Source of the DNA: Ralstonia sp. A12
GTDB taxonomy: Bacteria > Pseudomonadota > Gammaproteobacteria > Burkholderiales > Burkholderiaceae
Assembly (NCBI RefSeq): GCF_000801955.1
Contig: NZ_JSZO01000003.1
Location: forward strand, 186,001-250,000
Length of the DNA stretch: 64,000 nt
Direction of reading: 5' to 3'
Positions 11,192 through 24,590 of the stretch are shown one piece after another; the stretch's first letter is position 1, and the number at the start of each line of letters is the position of its first letter. The notes below the pieces were generated by a model. It did no database searches. It saw only the letters and a program-made list of their open reading frames with translations, and was not told the DNA's origin. Both the position numbers and the translations under genes were made by a program.

Positions 11192-11389
11192 ATGTTGAAC
11201 AAGACCGTTGCCGTTCCCGTGCTTTCCCTCGTGGCCATGACTGCCTTTACCGTGTGGGCGTTGCTGGCTGGCCCGGCTGATGCCGCGCATGCCAGCGAAC
11301 GTGGTGTCGCGCCAGTTGGTGCCCTGCCGACGACGGGGACCTGCCCGACGCAGTGTCCTGTCTCCACGCAGAAGCTCGCTGCGCGATAA
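11192..11389 (+). CDS. Small putative exported protein
   Basis: Possible 65-residue protein starting MLNKTVAVPVLSLVAMTAF, a good signal-peptide-like stretch ending near PADAAHA. The short mature part contains two Cys (TCPTQCP). No Shine-Dalgarno sequence is obvious, and an in-frame ATG lies 24 nt upstream. I do not recognise the family. It is flanked by terminators on both sides, which favours an independent transcript. Confidence 0.45.
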   Translation: MLNKTVAVPVLSLVAMTAFTVWALLAGPADAAHASERGVAPVGALPTTGTCPTQCPVSTQKLAAR

Positions 11390-11400
11390 GTCGTCTCTAC

Positions 11401-11448
11401 GCGTCCGCTGCCGTTGCGGACGCGGTCTCTCCCGCCTTCGCGGTTTTT
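11401..11448 (+). terminator. Terminator hairpins between a small gene and a convergent acyltransferase
   Basis: A perfect 8-bp stem GCGTCCGC/GCGGACGC (11401-11423) is followed by a second hairpin CCGC-CTTC-GCGG and five Ts (11432-11448). Confidence 0.7.
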
Positions 11449-11459
11449 CCCTCGGTTGT

Positions 11460-12674
11460 TTACACCGGACGCTGCCTGAACGGCGAGCGGTCCGTCAGTT
11501 CGTCCAGATACGCTTCCATGCCGGCCGTCTCGCGGTCGAGGAACCGGCCCACGGCATCAGCAAAGGCCGGATGCGCAAGCCAGTGCGCTGACAGTGTCGC
11601 CACGGGTTCAAAGCCGCGCGCCATCTTGTGCTCCCCCTGAGCGCCGCCCTCGAAGGTGCGGATGCCGTGTTCGATGCAATACGCCAGCGGCTGGTAGTAC
11701 GCCGTCTCAAAGTGCAGGCAGGGGTGATGCTCGATCGCGCCCCAGTAGCGGCCGTACATGACGGATGCCTCCGGTCGCGCGTCGACCACCAGCAGCGCGC
11801 TGGCGATGTCGTTGCCGTCGCGCGAGGCAATCACCAGTAGCAGGTTTTCCGGCATCGTCTGGCCGATCTGGCGGAAGAACTCCAGGTTCAGGTACGGCGA
11901 GGAGTGGTGCTCACGGTAGGTGGTGCGGTAGCAGCGGTGGAAGAAGCGCCAGTCGGCATCAGTGGCTGCTGCGCCCGGCACATGGCGGAACGTGATACCA
12001 GCGTCGTGCACGCGGCGGCGCTCTGCGCGGATGTTCTTGCGCTTCTTCTGCTCCAGTGCGGCAAGAAAATCGTCGAAGCTGCGGAAGCCCGCATTGCACC
12101 AGTGAAACTGCACCCCTTGCCGCAGCAACATGCCGGTGGCGCGCATCAGCTCGGCTTCCTCCGCGGTAGGGAACAGCACGTGCAGCGAAGACAACTCGCT
12201 TTGCTGCGCCGTCGCCAGCAGCGTGTTGAGCAGCGTCGCCCGTGCGGCGGCATCACGTGCCAGCAGCCGTGCACCCTGCACCGGCGTAAAGGGGATGGCA
12301 GACAGCCACTTCGGGTAGTACTCCAGCCCGTGCTGCGCATACGCATTTGCCCAGGCCCAGTCGAAGACGTATTCGCCGTAGGAGTGGCCTTTCACGTACA
12401 GTGGCACGGCGGCAGCCAGTGTTTCTCCATGCGCACCGTCTTCCCACAGCGTGAGGTATTGCGGCGACCAGCCCGTGTCGGGCGAGGCGCTGCCGCTTTC
12501 GTGCAGGGCGTGCAAAAAGTCGTAGCGCAGGAACGGTGTCGCCTCGGGCTGCTGGGAGAGCAGGGCGTCCCATGCATCGCGGCCGATGTCGCGCAGATCG
12601 GTCACAAGCCGCATGCGATAATGCTGCGATCCAGCGCGGGTTTCGGGCTCGGGAACGAGGGGGCGGGAAGTCAT
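11460..12674 (-). CDS. FemAB/GNAT-like acyltransferase (DUF482 type)
   Basis: Predicted N-acyltransferase of 404 residues in the FemAB-like branch of the GNAT superfamily. Recognisable parts are PFLRYDFLHALHESG, VKGHSYGEYVFDWAWANAY near residue ~100 and a C-terminal acetyltransferase core (DIASALLVVDARPEASVMYGRYWG, then CIEHGIRTFEGGAQGEHKMARGF). The substrate is unknown. I use the ATG at 12674; the open frame extends upstream into the divergent nadE gene but loses conservation. Its start lies 55 bp from the nadE start, so the two share a divergent promoter region. Confidence 0.85.
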   Translation of the reverse strand: MTSRPLVPEPETRAGSQHYRMRLVTDLRDIGRDAWDALLSQQPEATPFLRYDFLHALHESGSASPDTGWSPQYLTLWEDGAHGETLAAAVPLYVKGHSYGEYVFDWAWANAYAQHGLEYYPKWLSAIPFTPVQGARLLARDAAARATLLNTLLATAQQSELSSLHVLFPTAEEAELMRATGMLLRQGVQFHWCNAGFRSFDDFLAALEQKKRKNIRAERRRVHDAGITFRHVPGAAATDADWRFFHRCYRTTYREHHSSPYLNLEFFRQIGQTMPENLLLVIASRDGNDIASALLVVDARPEASVMYGRYWGAIEHHPCLHFETAYYQPLAYCIEHGIRTFEGGAQGEHKMARGFEPVATLSAHWLAHPAFADAVGRFLDRETAGMEAYLDELTDRSPFRQRPV

Positions 12675-12729
12675 GCCGCCGATTCTAATTCCAGCTCGGG
12701 GTGCTGCGCTTGCATCCCATATTGCCCCC

Positions 12730-14367
12730 ATGACCGTCACTGTCGCTCTCGCCCAGATCAACTGCACCGTCGGCGATTTCGCCGGCAATGCCGCCCGCAT
12801 CGTCGCCGCTGCGCGTGAAGCGCACCAGGCTGGTGCGCGCATTCTCCTCACGCCGGAGCTGTCGCTCACTGGTTATCCGCCTGAAGATCTGCTGCTGCGC
12901 CCGGCGTTTATCGATGCCAGTGCCCGTGCGCTCGATGCGCTCATCGCGGAGCTGGCGGCGTTCTCGGGCCTGCATGTGTTGATCGGGCATCCGCAGATCT
13001 CGTTGGAAGCCCCGGCGCCCGGCGTGCTGCCCAAGCCCACCAACAGCGCCACCGTGGCCGTGGACGGCCGCGTGGTTGGCCGCTACAACAAGCTCGACCT
13101 GCCCAACAACGAGGTCTTTGACGAGAAGCGCTATTTCCAGCCCGGCACCGAGCCTTTCGTGTTTGAGGTGGACGGCACGCGCTTCGGCATCATCATCTGT
13201 GAAGACGCCTGGTATGCCCAGGCTACGGCCTACGCCCGTGCGGCCGGCGCACAGGTGGTGCTGATCCCTAATGCCTCGCCGTACCACCTGGACAAGGAGG
13301 ACCTGCGCGAGCGCATCATCGGCGCGCGGGTGAAGGAGTCGGGCCTGCCGCATGTGTACGTGAACCTGGTCGGCGGGCAGGATGAACTCGTGTTCGACGG
13401 CGGCTCGTTCGTGCTCGATGCCGAGGGCAAGGTCGTCGTGCAGATGGGCCAGTTCGTCGAGGGCGTCGGCTACGTGCAGTTCGACGGCGGCCGCGCGCTG
13501 CCCGGCACGATCGTGCCTGAGGCCTCGCTGGAGGCGCAGGTGTACGAGGCGCTCAAGCTGGGCGTGCGTGACTACCTGGGCAAGAACGGCTTCCCGGGCG
13601 CGATCATCGGCCTGTCGGGCGGCGTGGATTCTGCGCTGGTGCTGGCAATTGCTGTCGATGCCCTGGGCGCCGATCGCGTGCGCGCGGTGATGATGCCCTC
13701 GCGCTATACGGCCGATATCTCGTGGGTGGATGCGCGCGACATGGCCGCCCGCCTGGGCGTGCAGTACGACGAAATCGCCATCAGCCCGATGTTCGACGCG
13801 TTCAGGGGGGCGCTGGCGGAAGAGTTCCGCGGTCTGCCGGAAGACGCGACGGAAGAGAACATCCAGGCGCGCATTCGCGGCACGCTGCTGATGGCGTTGT
13901 CCAACAAGAGCGGCCGCATCGTGCTGACCACCGGCAACAAGAGCGAAATGGCGGTCGGCTACTGCACGCTGTACGGCGACATGGCCGGCGGCTTTGCCGT
14001 CATCAAGGACATCTTCAAGACGCTGGTCTACCGGCTGTGCCGCTACCGCAATACGCTGTCGGAGGTGATTCCGGAGCGGATTCTCACGCGCGCGCCGTCG
14101 GCTGAATTGCGCGAGAACCAGACCGACCAGGACAGCCTGCCCGAATACGATGCGCTTGATGCCATCGTGCAGCGCTACATGGAGCAGAACCAGCCCGTGC
14201 CTGACATCATCGCTGCCGGGTTTGCTGAGGCCGATGTGCAGAAGATCGTGCGTCTCATCAAGATCAACGAGTACAAGCGACGCCAGGCCCCGGTCGGCAT
14301 TCGCGTGACGCAGCGTGCGTTCGGACGCGATTGGCGCTACCCGATCACGTCGCGGTTCAAGGAATAA
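12730..14367 (+). CDS. nadE: NAD+ synthase, glutamine-dependent
   Basis: Final step of NAD synthesis: amidation of deamido-NAD using glutamine. The 545-residue product has an N-terminal nitrilase-like glutaminase domain (~1-260) with catalytic Glu in LLTPELSLTGYPPEDLL, Lys in YNKLDLPN and Cys in IICEDAW, then an ATP-pyrophosphatase synthetase domain with P-loop IGLSGGVDSALVL and TTGNKSEMAVGYCTLYGDMAGG. The start at 12730 gives MTVTVALAQINCTVGDF, the normal family N-terminus; the upstream ATG at 12673 would overlap the divergent gene. Confidence 0.96.
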   Translation: MTVTVALAQINCTVGDFAGNAARIVAAAREAHQAGARILLTPELSLTGYPPEDLLLRPAFIDASARALDALIAELAAFSGLHVLIGHPQISLEAPAPGVLPKPTNSATVAVDGRVVGRYNKLDLPNNEVFDEKRYFQPGTEPFVFEVDGTRFGIIICEDAWYAQATAYARAAGAQVVLIPNASPYHLDKEDLRERIIGARVKESGLPHVYVNLVGGQDELVFDGGSFVLDAEGKVVVQMGQFVEGVGYVQFDGGRALPGTIVPEASLEAQVYEALKLGVRDYLGKNGFPGAIIGLSGGVDSALVLAIAVDALGADRVRAVMMPSRYTADISWVDARDMAARLGVQYDEIAISPMFDAFRGALAEEFRGLPEDATEENIQARIRGTLLMALSNKSGRIVLTTGNKSEMAVGYCTLYGDMAGGFAVIKDIFKTLVYRLCRYRNTLSEVIPERILTRAPSAELRENQTDQDSLPEYDALDAIVQRYMEQNQPVPDIIAAGFAEADVQKIVRLIKINEYKRRQAPVGIRVTQRAFGRDWRYPITSRFKE

Positions 14368-14386
14368 GCCGAGAACGTCCATCGCC

Positions 14387-15366
<980 letters not shown>

Positions 15367-15375
15367 GCGATGCTT

Positions 15376-15401
15376 CTGACCGGCGTGCCAGCGCCGGTCA
15401 G
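15376..15401 (+). terminator. Hairpin between glnB and a convergent gene
   Basis: Perfect 10-bp inverted repeat CTGACCGGCG/CGCCGGTCAG with a 6-nt loop, right after the glnB stop. No T-tract follows, so it may be a weak or shared terminator. Confidence 0.5.
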
Positions 15402-15407
15402 CATTGA

Positions 15408-16031
15408 TCAGCGCGGCAGGGTGATGTTCCAGCGCAGCGTCACGAGCCGCCCGATCACGATCGCCAGCGTGGCGATCACCACGGACACGCTCGGCAGCAG
15501 GTCCGTGTGCGTCAGCCCGACGTAGAGGAAGCACCCGAGAAACGCGCAGGTCGCGTACGGGTGGTTGTCTCGCAGCAGCATGGGCACTTCATTGCAGACC
15601 ACGTCGCGCAGCAGGCCGCCGAACGCCGCTGTGATCACGCCCATCATCACCGACACGAAGACGGGCATACCGGCATCGAGCGCCAGTTGCGTGCCCAACA
15701 CGCCAAAGAGTCCCATGCCGATGGCGTCCGCCACGATCAGGACGCGGTCGGATACCAGTTGGCTCACCAGCCGGATCACCCAATTGGCAAACAGACTCAT
15801 GATGAACAGCGCGAGCAGGTATTGCTCGTGCTCGATCCAGTAGAACGGCCGCCGATCGAGCAACAGATCGCGCAGCGTACCGCCGCCAAACGCGGTGAGG
15901 AACGCGACGATGAACGCGCCCACGGCATCGAGCCGGCGCCGTTTCGCCTCGGCCAGGCCCGAGATGGCAAACGAGAAGACCGCGAGGATCTCCATCCAGT
16001 GCATGACCAACTGCAGGCGACCGACGTGCAT
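15408..16031 (-). CDS. Trimeric intracellular cation channel (TRIC/UPF0126) family protein
   Basis: Integral membrane protein of 207 residues made of two UPF0126 repeats. Each repeat has the signature glycine/arginine segment: AFGGGTLRDLLLDRRPFYW in the first and AFGGLLRDVVCNEVPMLL in the second, with about seven transmembrane helices. Bacterial TRIC homologues form K+-permeable trimers. I place the start at MHVGRLQLVMHW (16031); upstream in-frame sequence is an antisense shadow of the Smr gene. Confidence 0.9.
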   Translation of the reverse strand: MHVGRLQLVMHWMEILAVFSFAISGLAEAKRRRLDAVGAFIVAFLTAFGGGTLRDLLLDRRPFYWIEHEQYLLALFIMSLFANWVIRLVSQLVSDRVLIVADAIGMGLFGVLGTQLALDAGMPVFVSVMMGVITAAFGGLLRDVVCNEVPMLLRDNHPYATCAFLGCFLYVGLTHTDLLPSVSVVIATLAIVIGRLVTLRWNITLPR

Positions 16032-16066
16032 GGGGTTGTTCTTGTTGTTGTTCGAGTCGAGCGATG

Positions 16067-16732
16067 TCAGGAGCTGTGCGGCTGGCGCAGCAGTACCAGT
16101 ACAGCACCTGCGCCACCCGCTGTATTGCGCGGCTCGACGAAGGCGATCACTTCTTCCTTCTGCACCAGCCACGAGCGCACCTTGCCCTTGAGCACGGGTG
16201 TCTTGTCCGGCGAGCCCAGGCCTTTGCCGTGGATCACGCGCACGCAGCGGATGCCGCGTTGCACGGCGCGGCGCAGGAAGGCGGCCAGTGCCTCGCGTGC
16301 CTCTTCGCGGCGCAGGCCGTGCAGATCGATCTGATCTTGCGTGGCCCATTCACCGCGGCGCAGCTTTTTGAGCACGTCTTCACCGATGCCGGGGCGGCGG
16401 TAGGAGAGGGTGTCGTCGGTCTCGAGCAGGTTGTCGACGTCGAATTCGTCCGACAGCGAAGCGTCCAGTACGCGCTTGTCCTCGGCGCGCGAGTGCACGG
16501 GGTCAGGCGCGGGCGGATTGCGCGGATGCTCGACGCGCTTGTTCTGGCGCAGCGCATTCACCTCGCCGACGTTGGCGCGGAACACGTTGGCCTCTTCCAC
16601 GGCCTTGCGGGCGGCGGCTTCGGCGCGCTGGCGTTCGGCCTCGCGCGCCTCGGTCTCGTGCTTGAGCTGGTCGCGCAGCTTGCCCAGGTCGGTCAGGCTG
16701 ATCTTGGTGGCTGGGGGATGGGCGCGTTTCAT
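16067..16732 (-). CDS. Smr-domain protein
   Basis: Protein of 221 residues with a charged coiled-coil N-terminal half (~15-60, HETEAREAERQRAEAAARKA) and a C-terminal Smr domain (QIDLHGLRREEAREAL, then RVIHGKGLGSPDKTPVLKG). Smr domains are nucleases related to the MutS2 C-terminus; the DLHG and HGKG motifs are intact. Start at 16732 chosen by the family-like MKRAHPP start rather than an in-frame ATG 69 nt upstream. Confidence 0.88.
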   Translation of the reverse strand: MKRAHPPATKISLTDLGKLRDQLKHETEAREAERQRAEAAARKAVEEANVFRANVGEVNALRQNKRVEHPRNPPAPDPVHSRAEDKRVLDASLSDEFDVDNLLETDDTLSYRRPGIGEDVLKKLRRGEWATQDQIDLHGLRREEAREALAAFLRRAVQRGIRCVRVIHGKGLGSPDKTPVLKGKVRSWLVQKEEVIAFVEPRNTAGGAGAVLVLLRQPHSS

Positions 16733-16800
16733 GGCAGCAGGTGGGGCAAGCGAATCAGGATGGAGCGTGTGTCGATTATACGAATGCGCCGCCCATGACA

Positions 16801-16830
16801 AAACGGCCGATGGTTACCCATCGGCCGTTT
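16801..16830 (-). terminator. Terminator after trxB
   Basis: 12-bp inverted repeat AAACGGCCGATG/CATCGGCCGTTT with a 6-nt loop between trxB and the Smr gene. Read on the minus strand it is followed by TTTTG. Confidence 0.75.
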
Positions 16831-16860
16831 CGCTTGAACCCGGAAACCGGGGCCGGAGAT

Positions 16861-17889
<1,029 letters not shown>

Positions 17890-18026
17890 TTATAAAGTGG
17901 CACCCCCTCATCCGCCCGGTTGTAAATTCCAATGGCGGTGATAGGGCCGCGTTACAATCCTTGGCATCGTATTTGTGCTGTTCCAAGCCGTGCGGCCTTT
18001 CGCCGTGCGGCGCACCCGTCTCCCGC

Positions 18027-20372
18027 ATGGCCCGAGCTTCCACCACTCCGACGACCCGTACCGATCCCGCCGCGCTGCCCTCTCGCATTGGGCGGCTGCT
18101 GGGCGAGGTCCGCTGGTTTCTGTTGCTGGCGGTGACCATCGCCTTTCTGATCATCCTGCTGTCATACAACCGGGCCGACCCCGGTTTCACCCACGCCAGC
18201 CAGGTCGACGAGATTCGCAACCTGGGTGGGCGCGTGGGCGCGTGGCTGGCAGACCTGTTGCTGTTCGTTTTTGGCGCCTCGGCCTACTGGTGGGCCTTGC
18301 TGCTGGTGCGCCGCGTCTGGCGTGGCTGGCGTGAGCTGATGTCGGACGAGCGCCTCCCGCGCGCCGCCATGCCGCGTGTGGACGCCAGCGTCACCTGGAT
18401 CGGTTTTGCGCTCATCCTGGCCTCCAGCATGGGTCTGGAAGCCATTCGCATGTACACGCTGCACATGAGGCTGCCGCGCGCACCAGGCGGCGTGCTGGGC
18501 GACCTGATTGGCGGGGCGATGCAGCACGCGCTGGGCTTTACCGGCGGCACGCTGGTGCTGTTGCTGATGTTCACGGTGGGGCTGTCGCTGTTCTTCCATT
18601 TCTCGTGGCTGAATCTGGCCGAGCAGATCGGCGCGGGCGTGGAGATGCTGTTCGTCGGCTTCAAGACGCGCCGCGAGAGCAAGCAGGACCGCGCCATTGG
18701 CGAGGCGGCCAAGGTCGAGCGCGAAGAGGTGGTCGAAACCCGCCGCGTGCGCATTGAAGAATCGCCGCCGGTGCAGATCGTGCGCCCGACCGCCGTGGTC
18801 AAGAGCGAGCGCGTGGAGCGCGAGAAGCAGCAGCCGCTGTTTGTCGACATCGAAGATTCCGACCTGCCGCCGCTGGCGCTGCTCGACCCGATCCCGCCCG
18901 TCGTGGAAACCGTGAGTGCGGAGACGCTGGAATTCACCTCCCGCCTGATCGAGAAGAAGCTCAAGGACTTTGGCGTGGAAGTGCAGGTGGTGGCGGCCTA
19001 CCCGGGTCCGGTCATTACGCGCTATGAGATCGAGCCGGCCACGGGTGTGAAAGGCAGCCAGATCGTCAACCTGGCCAAGGACTTGGCGCGCTCGCTGTCA
19101 CTGGTGTCGATCCGCGTGGTAGAGACGATTCCGGGCAAGAATTTCATGGGCCTGGAGTTGCCGAATCCGAAGCGTCAGGCGGTGCGCCTGTCGGAGATTC
19201 TCGGCTCGCAGGTCTACAACGAGAGCGCTTCGCAGCTCACGATGGCGCTGGGCAAGGACATCGCCGGCAAGCCGGTGGTGGCCGATCTGGCCAAGATGCC
19301 GCACTGCATGGTGGCCGGTACCACGGGCTCGGGTAAGTCGGTCGGTATCAACGCGATGATCCTGTCGCTGCTGTACAAGGCCAAGGCCGATGCGGTGCGC
19401 CTGATCCTGATCGACCCGAAGATGCTCGAACTGAGCATCTACGAGGGCATTCCGCACCTGCTGTGCCCGGTGGTGACCGACATGCGCCAGGCCGGCCACG
19501 CCCTGAACTGGGCCGTGGGCGAAATGGAGCGCCGCTACAAGCTCATGAGCAAGATGGGCGTGCGCAACCTGGCCGGCTTCAACAAGAAAATCGATGAAGC
19601 CGCGGCGCGCGAAGAGAAGATTCCCAACCCGTTCAGCCTGACGCCCGACGCGCCGGAACCGCTCGACAAGCTGCCGATGATCGTCATCGTGATCGACGAG
19701 CTGGCCGATCTGATGATGGTGGTTGGCAAGAAGGTCGAAGAGCTGATCGCGCGGATTGCGCAGAAGGCGCGTGCAGCCGGCATCCACCTGGTGCTGGCGA
19801 CGCAGCGTCCGTCCGTGGACGTGATCACCGGCCTGATCAAGGCGAACGTGCCGACGCGGATTGCCTTCCAGGTCAGCAGCAAGATCGACTCGCGCACGAT
19901 TCTCGATCAGCAGGGCGCCGAGGCGCTGCTGGGCATGGGTGACATGCTGTACCTCGCGCCCGGTACCGGTTTGCCGGTGCGCGTGCACGGCGCGTTCGTG
20001 TCGGACGATGAAGTCCACCGCGTGGTGGACAACCTCAAGGCGCAGGGCGAGCCGAACTACATCGAGGGCATTCTCGAAGGCGGCGTGGTGGACGGCGAAG
20101 GCGGTGGGGATGGCTTTGGCGGCGGCGCGGGCCTTGTCGGCGCTGGCGGTGGCGAGGCCGATCCGCTGTACGACCAGGCCGTCGACGTGGTGCTCAAGAA
20201 CCGCCGCGCGTCGATCTCGCTGGTACAGCGCCACCTGCGCATCGGCTACAACCGCGCCGCGCGCCTGCTCGAAGACATGGAAAAGGCAGGGCTCGTGTCC
20301 GCCATGTCCGGCAACGGCAACCGCGAAATTCTGGCGCCCAACCGCAACGGCAACGTCGTCGAAGAGGAATGA
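18027..20372 (+). CDS. ftsK: DNA translocase FtsK
   Basis: Septal DNA translocase of 781 residues for chromosome dimer resolution. It has an N-terminal membrane region with four or so helices ([16 protein letters not shown] first), a linker, then a RecA-like motor with Walker [13 protein letters not shown] and Walker [16 protein letters not shown] glycine-rich spacer precedes a C-terminal gamma winged-helix domain ([22 protein letters not shown]) that reads KOPS-type sites. I chose ATG 18027; the frame is open back to 17871 without conserved sequence and no clear SD marks either start. Confidence 0.95.
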   Translation: MARASTTPTTRTDPAALPSRIGRLLGEVRWFLLLAVTIAFLIILLSYNRADPGFTHASQVDEIRNLGGRVGAWLADLLLFVFGASAYWWALLLVRRVWRGWRELMSDERLPRAAMPRVDASVTWIGFALILASSMGLEAIRMYTLHMRLPRAPGGVLGDLIGGAMQHALGFTGGTLVLLLMFTVGLSLFFHFSWLNLAEQIGAGVEMLFVGFKTRRESKQDRAIGEAAKVEREEVVETRRVRIEESPPVQIVRPTAVVKSERVEREKQQPLFVDIEDSDLPPLALLDPIPPVVETVSAETLEFTSRLIEKKLKDFGVEVQVVAAYPGPVITRYEIEPATGVKGSQIVNLAKDLARSLSLVSIRVVETIPGKNFMGLELPNPKRQAVRLSEILGSQVYNESASQLTMALGKDIAGKPVVADLAKMPHCMVAGTTGSGKSVGINAMILSLLYKAKADAVRLILIDPKMLELSIYEGIPHLLCPVVTDMRQAGHALNWAVGEMERRYKLMSKMGVRNLAGFNKKIDEAAAREEKIPNPFSLTPDAPEPLDKLPMIVIVIDELADLMMVVGKKVEELIARIAQKARAAGIHLVLATQRPSVDVITGLIKANVPTRIAFQVSSKIDSRTILDQQGAEALLGMGDMLYLAPGTGLPVRVHGAFVSDDEVHRVVDNLKAQGEPNYIEGILEGGVVDGEGGGDGFGGGAGLVGAGGGEADPLYDQAVDVVLKNRRASISLVQRHLRIGYNRAARLLEDMEKAGLVSAMSGNGNREILAPNRNGNVVEEE

Positions 20373-20461
20373 CGTTGCGGTTACATCGCGTTACCGCGTT
20401 GACGGAATGTTCCGGCGCGGCCGGCCACTAACAAGAAGATCAACTGAAAACCGGGATTCCT

Positions 20462-21109
20462 ATGTTTGTGTTGAAAGCACGTCACCTGATGGCCGCTGGG
20501 CTGGTGTCGCTGGCGGCGTGGTCGGCCGGTGCCTATGCGGGTGCCGTCGAGCAGCTCAACGCCTTTGTGAGCAACGTCACCACCGCGCGTGGTGAGTTCG
20601 TGCAGCGCTTGGTCAAGGGCGGCAGCAATGGCAACCCATTGCGCGTGGCAGGGACATCGAGCGGGGATTTCACCTTCTCGCGTCCGGGCCGCTTCGTCTG
20701 GCGCTATGTGAAGCCGTATGAGCAGCAACTGTCGGCAGATGGCCAGACGCTGTTCATCTACGACAAGGATCTTGCCCAGGTAACGGAGCGCAAGCTCGAC
20801 GCATCGCTCGGCTCCAGCCCGGCCGCCATCCTGTTCGGCAGCAACGACCTTGCCAAGAACTTTACGCTCAAGGAAGGTGGCACCAAGGACGGCATCGATT
20901 GGGTTGAACTCACACCCAAAGCAAAGGACACCCAGTTCGAGCGCATCGCCATCGGCTTTCGCAGCGGCGAGCTGCAGGGTATGGAGTTGCGCGATGCCTT
21001 TGGGAACACCACGCTGCTGACGTTCTCGAATATTCAGAAGAATCCGCAACTGCCGGCCAACGCGTTCCGCTTCGTGCCACCCAAGGGGGCAGACGTTATC
21101 AAGCAGTAA
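20462..21109 (+). CDS. lolA: Outer-membrane lipoprotein carrier LolA
   Basis: Periplasmic chaperone of 215 residues that ferries lipoproteins from LolCDE to LolB. A signal peptide is present (cleavage near [10 protein letters not shown]). The mature part has the family features [42 protein letters not shown] and a C-terminal [16 protein letters not shown]. It follows ftsK by 89 bp and precedes rarA, a conserved order in this group. Confidence 0.95.
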   Translation: MFVLKARHLMAAGLVSLAAWSAGAYAGAVEQLNAFVSNVTTARGEFVQRLVKGGSNGNPLRVAGTSSGDFTFSRPGRFVWRYVKPYEQQLSADGQTLFIYDKDLAQVTERKLDASLGSSPAAILFGSNDLAKNFTLKEGGTKDGIDWVELTPKAKDTQFERIAIGFRSGELQGMELRDAFGNTTLLTFSNIQKNPQLPANAFRFVPPKGADVIKQ

Positions 21110-21149
21110 CGCGTGCAGGCCGGTTTCTTTTTCGACAAGGAGACCGACC

Positions 21150-21566
21150 ATGCCTTTGCCGTTCACTACATCGCTGCAACGTGCGGCCATCGTTGCAGCG
21201 ACGGCGGCAGTGTTTGCGGGATGCGCCTCGACGGGCGTGTCTCGTTTCGATGTTGATTCGTTCCTGACCGCGCCCGACACCGTGTTGGCCGAAGCACTGG
21301 TCAACAAGGATTTCCTGCGCGCGACCGAGTTGCCGACTGCCGAGTGTTCCGCCCTGGTCAAGGGCCACGCCGGTCAGATCGTGCCGGTTCAGGCGCCTGC
21401 CGATCCGCGCATGCCGCAGGCATCGGCCCGTCAGCCGTTCGTGATCCAGCCGCCGGGTAGCGAGAGCGTATGGCTGCTGCTGCGCAGCGCGGACGGTGCG
21501 CAGTCGTGCCACGGCCCGCTGCCCGCCAAGGAGTTCATGGGGTTGGTGCAGCGCGCATCAAACTGA
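21150..21566 (+). CDS. Small lipoprotein of unknown function
   Basis: Protein of 138 residues with a signal sequence ending in a lipobox-like AGC (TAAVFAGCASTG), so probably lipidated and carried by the neighbouring LolA pathway. A good SD (AAGGAG) precedes the ATG at 21150. No recognised domain; the C-terminal half contains QPFVIQPPGSESVWLLLRSA and a second Cys. Lies 40 bp after lolA and 52 bp before rarA. Confidence 0.75.
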   Translation: MPLPFTTSLQRAAIVAATAAVFAGCASTGVSRFDVDSFLTAPDTVLAEALVNKDFLRATELPTAECSALVKGHAGQIVPVQAPADPRMPQASARQPFVIQPPGSESVWLLLRSADGAQSCHGPLPAKEFMGLVQRASN

Positions 21567-21618
21567 GCGTAGCGGGGCTGGCACCAGGGCCGAGCGCCGT
21601 TTCTGCGACAATCCCCGC

Positions 21619-22968
21619 ATGAACGCTTCAGCTTCTCTCTTCCCGGACGCGCCGGCCCATATGCCGCTGGCTGAGCGCCTCCGCCCGCATTCCGTCGACG
21701 AGGTGATCGGTCAGCAGCATCTGCTGGGCGCTGGCAAGCCGCTGCGTGTGGCGTTTGCCTCGGGCGAGCCGCATTCGATGATCCTGTGGGGCCCGCCCGG
21801 TGTGGGCAAGACCACGCTGGCCCGGTTGATGGCCCATGCCTTCGACGCGGAGTTCATTGCGCTGTCCGCTGTGCTGTCGGGCGTGAAGGACATCCGCGAA
21901 GCGGTTGAGCGCGCCGAGCAGTTTCGCGCCAACGGCCGCCGCACGCTGGTATTCGTCGATGAGGTGCATCGCTTCAACAAGAGCCAGCAGGATGCTTTCC
22001 TGCCGCATGTGGAAAGCGGTCTGTTCACGTTCATTGGCGCGACCACCGAGAATCCGTCGTTCGAGGTGAACGGCGCTTTGCTTTCGCGTGCTGCGGTGTA
22101 CGTGCTCAAGAGCCTGTCGGACGACGAGCTGAAGCAGTTGGCCGAACGTGCACGGCAAGAGCTGGGCGGTCTGGAGTGGACGTCCACCGCGCTCGACGCC
22201 ATCGTCGCCTCTGCCGATGGCGATGGCCGCAAGCTGCTCAACAACATCGAGATCGTCACCCGCGCCGCACGCTCGCAAGCCGAGGGCGACGCTGCGCCCA
22301 CGGTCGACGAGGCGCTGTTGGCCTCCGCGTTGTCGGAAAACCTGCGCCGCTTCGACAAGGGCGGCGACGCTTTCTACGACCAGATCAGCGCGCTGCATAA
22401 GTCCATGCGCGGCTCTGATCCGGATGGGGTGCTGTATTGGTTCTGCCGCATGCTCGACGGCGGCGCTGACCCACGCTACCTCGCGCGCCGCATCGTGCGC
22501 ATGGCGTGGGAAGACGTCGGCCTAGCTGACCCGCGCGCCGCGCGCATCGCGCTGGATGCTGCTGAGACGTATGAGCGGCTGGGCTCGCCGGAAGGGGAGT
22601 TGGCGCTGGGCCAGGCGCTGATCTACTTGGCCATCGCGCCCAAGTCCAACGCGGGCTACAACGCCTATAACGCGGCGCGTGCCTTCGTCAGCCAGGACAA
22701 GTCGCGCACCGTGCCCGTGCATCTGCGCAACGCGCCGACGAAGCTCATGAAAGAGCTCGGTTACGGCCACGCCTATCGTTACGCCCACGACGAGCCTGAG
22801 GCCTACGCCGCTGGCGAGACCTACTTCCCCGATGATCTACCCGCGCAGAACTGGTACGTGCCGACGCCGCGCGGCCTGGAAGGCAAGATCGGCGACAAGC
22901 TGCGGCACCTGCGTGAGCTGGATGCGCAGTGGCACGAAGCCCAAGGCAAATCCTCCCGCAACAAGTAA
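21619..22968 (+). CDS. rarA: Replication-associated recombination protein A (MgsA/RarA ATPase)
   Basis: AAA+ ATPase of 449 residues in the clamp-loader family, acting at stalled replication forks. Motifs are MPLAERLRPHSVDEVIGQQHLLG, Walker A WGPPGVGKTTLARL, Walker B TLVFVDEVHRFNKSQQDAFLP, sensor 1 GATTENPSFEV and the C-terminal tetramerisation region with DPDGVLYWFCRMLDGGADP. Start chosen at 21619; the open frame extends upstream into the lipoprotein gene. Confidence 0.95.
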   Translation: MNASASLFPDAPAHMPLAERLRPHSVDEVIGQQHLLGAGKPLRVAFASGEPHSMILWGPPGVGKTTLARLMAHAFDAEFIALSAVLSGVKDIREAVERAEQFRANGRRTLVFVDEVHRFNKSQQDAFLPHVESGLFTFIGATTENPSFEVNGALLSRAAVYVLKSLSDDELKQLAERARQELGGLEWTSTALDAIVASADGDGRKLLNNIEIVTRAARSQAEGDAAPTVDEALLASALSENLRRFDKGGDAFYDQISALHKSMRGSDPDGVLYWFCRMLDGGADPRYLARRIVRMAWEDVGLADPRAARIALDAAETYERLGSPEGELALGQALIYLAIAPKSNAGYNAYNAARAFVSQDKSRTVPVHLRNAPTKLMKELGYGHAYRYAHDEPEAYAAGETYFPDDLPAQNWYVPTPRGLEGKIGDKLRHLRELDAQWHEAQGKSSRNK

Positions 22969-22979
22969 GCCGGAAATAG

Positions 22980-24374
<1,395 letters not shown>

Positions 24375-24454
24375 CGGGTTGCGTATCGCCCTATTGATAC
24401 GGAAGGCGAAAGTCTGTTATAGTCGCGGTTTCGCGATTCAGCGACCCAGTTACC

Positions 24455-24545
<91 letters not shown>

Positions 24546-24552
24546 CAGTAGC

Positions 24553-24590
24553 AAAAGCCCCTTGGTTTTACGACCAAGGGGCTTTTTGTT
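24553..24590 (+). terminator. Intrinsic terminator after tRNA-Ser
   Basis: Stem AAAGCCCCTTGGT pairs with ACCAAGGGGCTTT over a short loop, then a T-rich tract. A strong rho-independent terminator 9 bp downstream of the tRNA. Confidence 0.95.
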